Part shown: positions 58,401 through 64,000 of the stretch, piece after piece
Position numbering within the stretch: position 1 is the stretch's first letter
Layout of the letters: each line of letters starts with the position of its first letter
Assembly (NCBI GenBank): GCA_914767715.1
Contig: OU612072.1
Span: 3,784,001-3,848,000 of the forward strand
Length of the DNA: 64,000 nucleotides
Source of the DNA: Membranipora membranacea
Lineage: Eukaryota > Bryozoa > Gymnolaemata > Cheilostomatida > Membraniporidae
Direction: 5' to 3'
Notes under the pieces: model-generated
What the model saw: only the letters and a program-made list of their open reading frames with translations
The model's database searches: none
Told to the model about the DNA's origin: nothing
Position numbers and translations under genes: made by a program

Positions 58401-61400
58401 ACACTGAGTACCCAGCTCTGGTGTCCTGTCATGTTAGATATCAGTGTGGCGTTCTGTACATCGTATAACTTTATATGAGAGTCATCTGAAGCTGTCACTA
58501 GTAACTGTGAGTCCGGTGAAAATGATAGAGATCTAAAAATAGGTCATCAAAAGATATTGATCCAAAACAGGTCATAAAAAGAGAAAGATCTTAGAACAAG
58601 TCATATATAAATGGTTGATTAATGATGAATGATTTTATTTCCGCGGCAATGATACCAAGTGAGCTATTCATTAAATGATAGAAATGATTCAACAGAAAAA
58701 TTTGAAATATTTAAGATTTGAAAATGACTGTTGACAGCATAGATGTAAAAAAATGGCTTCTGCCATTTTGCGCTGTTCCGACAGAGGTGATGAATTGCTT
58801 CTGATCAACGTTAAATTTTGTGATGACAACTTCAAACAAAAGAATGGAAATCGGCTAATGAGTTGCGAATAGAATAAGGTGACTTTATTATTGTCATGGG
58901 TAAATAGTCTACTGAATAACATCAGCAGAAGTCTGCTATGGCTGACAGTTTACTTCTGACACAATGAACATTTCTTTTTAGTTCAGCAATAAAACCATAT
59001 AATATAGAATATATATCAAATATCCTCAACCTGGTATACAACTCTCTCTAAAAGACATGTGACACCATAACGGAACGTTGACATGTGAATATATGAGGAA
59101 AATTTTCTTATTTTTTCGGGGTTGTATCCTCAACATCAGAGAGCGGACAACTATTACTAACTACCATCTTTAAAAAATTAATATCAGTCTCTAATTGTGA
59201 TGAAACTAGAAGTGACATAATAATATTCACCTGACAGGCATAGCGTGTCCCTCCAGTGTATGCATCAGTTTACCAGAAGTCATATCAAATATGTTAATTA
59301 TACCATCTATAGCTCCACATGCTACATATTTACCATCTGGACTCTGTGAATGATACAAAATAACACTGGTACATTTTACTGACTATGGTCAATGTTAACA
59401 TATAGCCTTAGATTATGCATATATATATGTGTGTTCGAAGGCCTCATAAGGAGATTGAATATTTTAAATAACTCTTGGTAGGGAAGAGGAAGACATTAAC
59501 GCCGTTCTCTTTCTTCATGGTGACTATGACAGAGTTTAATGATGGTTAGACTATCAGCAAAATCATGTTCTCATTCCATGAGTAACTTAGGGTTTACATC
59601 GCAATTAGATTTCAAAGTGAGTCAAGGCAACGAGACACCAATTTCTATGAATAATCTTTGAAGCAGAACATCAAAACAGGAGGGCATTTCTCATCAAGAA
59701 GTGGGTGGTTTATTCCCACTCGAAGCTTGGGAGCAAAAACATATTTAGGCATTACTAATTACTAACTGCCTCATTTGCTTCAATGAGTTTGGAAATACAA
59801 AAAGATTCACATTGAGATATTATAATGTAGTCAAGACTCACATAGGCGACGCTCATAGTAAATTTTCCTCTTGTATCCAGAGTTGTCTCCTTCTTACCAG
59901 AATCTATCCCGAACACGTTAACTTTACCCGTGTGACTTCCTGTAGCTAGTGACTTACCATCAGGGGAGAACGATAACGTCCAGCAATCAACTGTAATATA
60001 AGGAGACATTCATCACCAGAACAATGTACAAGCTTGATAACAAAAGCACGAAGTAACTCCAACAGCTTCATTTTAAGTTCACTGCAGCGCATTTTGTAAT
60101 CCTATGACGTCAAACAGAAATACTGATATTGCTGATAGTGCCTGTGAAAAAATGGAATATCTTCAATTCAACGTTAGACTTTTTTGCCCTGCTTTGTGAA
60201 GACAGGCTTTTCCTTATCACAGAGCAAATCATATGACTAGTACATACATATACACTGCAGTATTTATATAGTACAAAACAGTGTGTACACACAGTACTAT
60301 GATAAGCTCACATCACTTACCTGGTCCGGCATCCAGAGTTCTGATCTGTTTACCTGCGTCCAAATCCCACAACTTTATATGACTGTCCAGACTGCTTGAT
60401 GCTGCCACTGTAATCATATGGAACTTTCAGATAACACACATCTTTATGGTATCAAGAAACATATATATATCAAGTGATCTAACAACCAGTGTAGAAATCA
60501 TCTCCAGTGAAATCTGCAAGTCACACAACATCCATCTGCAGATAATCAACATTTATTGCTGGATTGAGGTTGCATACCATAACCGATATTGAAACTGAGA
60601 GAAATTCAACTTCATCTGAACCTTGCTAAATTCAGCATTTGTGAAAACCATAAAACCATAAAATGAAGTCACCACACTGATAAAATAATGCATGTAGACA
60701 CGGAATCTGAATCATGCTTTCCTCTCTGTTGGCTATAGATGAGTGACTTGTAAGTGTATGGATTGATCACTAAGGTTTTGTCTTTGAAATTGTTCATAAG
60801 TGGTTTTAGGTGTGCGGTGACTTACAAGTGTGTTGACTTGTAAAAATGAGAAAAATTAGTTTTGAAAACACGGCAATTCACTTATAGTGAGGTTTTAGTG
60901 TAATAGTTATTAAGCTCTTGCAAAATACTGGCACAGTCTACAGGTTTAGATCAGGACTGGTGAGGTTGTATTATCTATTCCTGTAAACTAATCATGACCT
61001 GATGCTTCTCACTCTCTACTTACTGGTGCCGAGGTAGTTGATATCTACAGATACGATACCCAGCTGATGTCCTTCTAAGTTATATCTCAGCTCCATACGA
61101 TCTCCGGTCCTTTAAATAATTATAGCAGCAGGTTGATAACCTAATTATGACAGAACAGAGGAATTGTGTCTCTGATAACGATCACTCACAACCTTATACA
61201 CAAAAAATTTCTATTTCACCTCCCAAAAGCATAATTACCTACACGTAGGCCAGAAGGTCAGGTTGTTGGTTCGATTGGGTTGGGGTTGAACTTTTCAGCC
61301 ATACTAGACGCAACAGAAAGGTTCGGTCTGGAGTAATTTATACAAAATCAGGGCAAACCCAGAATTCTCTCTGGTTTGACAGTCATTCCTACACCTGGAT

Positions 61401-62904
61401 GAATCTCAGGGTTAACTCCCGAGGTCTTCCATTTTTTTAGGTTTCTTTGGCAAATAATCTTGGTGAGCCTGTGTGAGAATAAGACCCATGTAATATAACA
61501 CCTACCATCTCCATAGTTTGACAGTATCATCTACAGATCCAGTCACGATGTTATCTGTACCGTTATTTTGATTTTTCCTCCAGGCACAGCTCCATATACT
61601 ATCCTCGTGTGCCTGCTCTTGTTTGTATATTATCGAATACTGCAACAATAGAAAATACAACATAACATCAGTATGCCTTGTATCGTTTATCAGCGGGAAA
61701 AGAGATAAAATTCAACGATCAAGCAGGTGAGTATTGAAGCATATATTATGTTTCAATGCAAAGCAATGTATAACATGCAATTTACACCTATACAAATATC
61801 ATGTATACAATACATAATAATAATAATATACAATAAATAATAATGTATACAAATACAATATGAGAATGCAATGTAAAAAATGTAAAGGAAAAAGGGAGCA
61901 TCCGGCCAACAAATGAGTACAAATAAAGCTGTGTCCATGCCTTGAATTTTTGCTTGTAAGAATGAATTTCTGAGAGACTTTTCGGTTAACATTTCATTTC
62001 CAACCACATATCACTGACCAAGATCAATTTTGTCACGTAGAATAATATGTATGTGCACACTTTTTTTAACATGTAGCCCCTGGTGAGAAAATTGTGTAGG
62101 ACTAGGCCTAGATACAGCCTCTACCAAACATTTTAGGGTTCAGCATTAGCCTACAGGGTATTCCATAGATGCCATTTGCTCACAGTGAGTGAAGTGTGGA
62201 CACCACACAGAGACCCATCCTCCGACTTTCAATGTTAGGAAACACGGTAGTCCTATGGTATTAGTTATCAGCTCAACTGAGGACCAAATGAGCAACTCCT
62301 CTTAGTGAAGTGAGTAACAATTTCCCAACAAAACACTTCACAATCCTAACTATCGATATTATATGGTCAGCTTAATGTGACAATGTAAAAGAATAGAATG
62401 TAATGTATCAAGCAAGGAGTAACCCAATGTATGCAGCTCTTAATATAACTTTTCATAAAACAATGAGATCTCTAACTGCTCTGACTATGATGTCCTACCT
62501 TTAGCGAATAGAATTGACTAAGCTGTGTTTCTTGATGAAATGAAAAACTACAGTTATTTTACTCTTTGGTACTCCTGTCCACTAGCTATTACAAGCATGA
62601 AGTGGTAATACTAGAGTAGATGGATAGCTTGAGGTAGGGTAATGAACAAGTGGAGCATGATGATTGAGTGAGTACACCAGCAAGTGAAGTAGTGAGATTC
62701 AGACTGGAGCCAAAGAATTGAAGCAACTTAAGCAGAGATAATAGTGCATAGCCTATAAGCAAATCAATTCAATTAAGCAGTAACTTGAGCAACAAGTGAT
62801 CGCATTGTACATTCTCATTATTAACTTTGGGAATTGATAAAGAAATTATTAAAATTATTCATTTTATTTTGAATTTTTGAGTTAGGGAAAATTAACCTTA
62901 CCAT
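55476..62904 (-). CDS. WDR61: WD40-repeat protein WDR61 / SKI8 homologue
   Basis: Nine minus-strand exons: 62904-62902 (ATG only, probable), 61639-61506, 61109-61024, 60407-60321, 59990-59842, 59343-59231, 58532-58365, 57795-57717 and 55565-55476. Phases agree throughout and give 302 residues, close to the ~305 of vertebrate WDR61. Hallmarks in order: [128 protein letters not shown] and a terminal IYECPL. The protein forms a WD40 propeller. In animals it is a subunit of the cytoplasmic SKI complex, assisting 3'-5' exosome RNA decay, and of the PAF1 transcription complex. The first exon is the least certain: it rests on ATG followed by a good donor and on phase. Exon B (acceptor TAAAG) has a weak acceptor. 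Confidence 0.92.
56371..56474. repeat. Two adjacent perfect hairpins in a WDR61 intron
   Basis: ATTCTAGAGCAA (56371-56382) pairs with 56390-56401. A 23-base arm at 56418-56440 (CATACTTTTTTCAACATTCA...) pairs perfectly with 56452-56474 across an 11-base AT spacer. They could be MITE remnants or transcript hairpins. Confidence 0.75.
57880..57898. repeat. Poly-G homopolymer
   Basis: Nineteen consecutive G residues lie in the WDR61 intron upstream (in gene sense) of exon 57795-57717. Confidence 0.9.
58288..58335. repeat. Near-perfect 22-bp stem hairpin in a WDR61 intron
   Basis: ATCACATGATATACTATTGCAT (first 20 bases shown as ATCACATGATATACTATTGC) pairs with 58314-58335 across a 4-base loop, with a single mismatch that can be a G-U pair. 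It is very short for a microRNA precursor. It may be the core of a small palindromic repeat. Confidence 0.7.
61780..61860. repeat. AT-rich simple repeat
   Basis: Runs of ATAATA and ATACAATA units lie in the first WDR61 intron. Confidence 0.6.
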
Positions 62905-64000
62905 AGTGTTTCGTTTCAGCTTTGATCAAGGCAAAATTCAAGCTTAATTTACTCAAAAATTTACTGTGGTTGCTGTGAATACAGTGAGAGTAATCAAACA
63001 GTCAAACACTTGCAAATTGACTCCTTTTATTCAACACTATGATGTTCAGTGAAATACAAAAATTCTGTTTCTAGACAGTGAGAAAGTGGATGGCATTGAC
63101 TCGCTGACAATGACAGCAACATGCTATGAGAAGTGGAGATAATTCTTATAAATGTAGGAGAGGACAAACATCATCCAATTCGACAAGCACTATTGGTCAA
63201 CTTATAGCAGCCTGCTTATAGTTTTAATAAAATGTAAAACATTCTAAGTACATTTATTCGGCCAAAATGATGAATCAATTATACATTTTATTTATGTTGC
63301 TGTAAATAAAGTACTCCCTTGATTGGATTGACAAGAAAACGATATTGACCAGAGAGTTAATTGCTGTAATAGCTTGTTCTTTTTTGGTCTCAATTTCATC
63401 TTTATTATGAAAAAACTCGCCATTCAAACTGTTAGCGATCATCAAGGTCTTCAAAATCATCCTCCTCCACTTTAGCGCTTCATGGATTATGAGATTATAC
63501 AAGAAACGCCAACTAAAACTCTCTAATACGCTAAGATGGTAACAAACTCATCAACACTACACACATGTAATAATCTTAGTCATAACACGTTTGTTCCCTC
63601 TGATGGTGGAAGGATATTTAGAATATGTATCAAGGCCAGCACATCAATACTCTAATTATGCAATATCATTCCGCTGCCAGTGGGAATATATCATTCTAAA
63701 TTTGACCGAGAAGTTTATACCATTACATCCCTCATCCCACACATTAGGCAGGGTACGCCTTTTTACTCCTTGGATAGGCATATTCAATAACTCCTAATGC
63801 CCAACTGATCCAGAAGTGTTGTCAGTTTCCGAAGATCCATGCAAAGCAAAACAGCTACCATAACTCACTAAATTCTAATGATGAGGCCCACAATGACATA
63901 TTTTGAGTAAGATGACATCAGGGAGAATTTAAAAAAGTTTTCTGATGACATCAGCAAAATTAGTCTGAGCCCTCAGAAGTTGGGAACAGTTTACCTAGTT
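62905..64000. other. Upstream flank of WDR61 and window end
   Basis: This should hold the WDR61 promoter. No TATA box stands out, in line with a housekeeping gene. Apart from the possible terminal exon at 63432-63478, nothing coding is supported. Confidence 0.4.
63432..63478 (-). CDS. Possible terminal exon of an unidentified gene
   Basis: On the minus strand the frame reads S-A-K-V-E-E-D-D-F-E-D-L-D-D-R followed by TAA (63434-63432). This acidic end looks like a real protein C-terminus. An AATAAA lies about 30 bases beyond the stop, and a weak acceptor (AAG) could start the exon near 63477. The remaining exons would lie beyond the right edge of the window or be undetected here. A longer frame in another phase (63502-63275) overlaps it and has no better support. 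Confidence 0.25.

Noticed and set aside
63275-63502. 75-codon minus-strand frame
   Set aside because: It starts and ends without splice logic, and overlaps a more protein-like short frame and two AATAAA motifs expected of a 3' untranslated region.
1-64000. CRISPR array or bacterial operon
   Set aside because: Repeats lack regular unique spacers, and genes have spliceosomal introns; the window is animal nuclear DNA.

Overview
This is an animal nuclear genome window, AT-rich, with short exons, GT-AG introns and many decayed non-LTR retrotransposons and small DNA transposons. A big-defensin-type antimicrobial peptide gene, a secreted glycosyl hydrolase family 10 gene and a conserved WDR61/SKI8 gene point to a marine invertebrate. 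A lophotrochozoan such as a mollusc or brachiopod, or a cephalochordate, would fit; the sequence alone does not settle the phylum. Most long open reading frames here are chance or repeat-derived, so the real genes were rebuilt exon by exon from splice sites and reading phase.

Layout. 0-6.5 kb: no host gene; two non-autonomous hAT-like elements with 8-bp target duplications. 6.5-7.5 kb: an intronless rhodopsin-like GPCR on the minus strand. 8.2-9.9 kb: abutting and nested MITE-like elements. 10.9-22.3 kb: a duplicated region with two copies of a five-exon gene for a small secreted protein with two thrombospondin type-1-like modules. The copies lie head to head (14.8-16.1 kb minus, 21.0-22.3 kb plus), and the minus copy has a premature stop in its last exon. 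22.7-32.7 kb: a transposon graveyard. It holds a 3.36-kb TIR element with a TTA duplication sitting inside a LINE reading frame, a ~146-bp tandem array, a perfect 124-bp palindrome, and a 2.58-kb DNA transposon that encloses an RT-bearing LINE. 33.0-36.6 kb: a broken gene for a secreted PAN/apple-like plus discoidin/fucolectin-like protein, with two LINE fragments in its first intron.

41.2-49.8 kb: a complete 12-exon gene for a 578-residue secreted protein (signal peptide, CBM4/9-like domain, GH10 catalytic domain), with one probable GC-AG intron. 50.4-51.7 kb: a convergent three-exon big-defensin gene with TATA box and poly(A) signal. 55.5-62.9 kb: WDR61/SKI8 (nine exons, minus). The last kilobase may hold the terminal exon of another minus-strand gene.

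The gene content is a mix of secreted defence or extracellular proteins (defensin, TSP1 pair, broken lectin-like gene), one secreted carbohydrate-active enzyme, a receptor and one housekeeping gene. Nothing indicates co-regulation; neighbouring genes have their own promoters.
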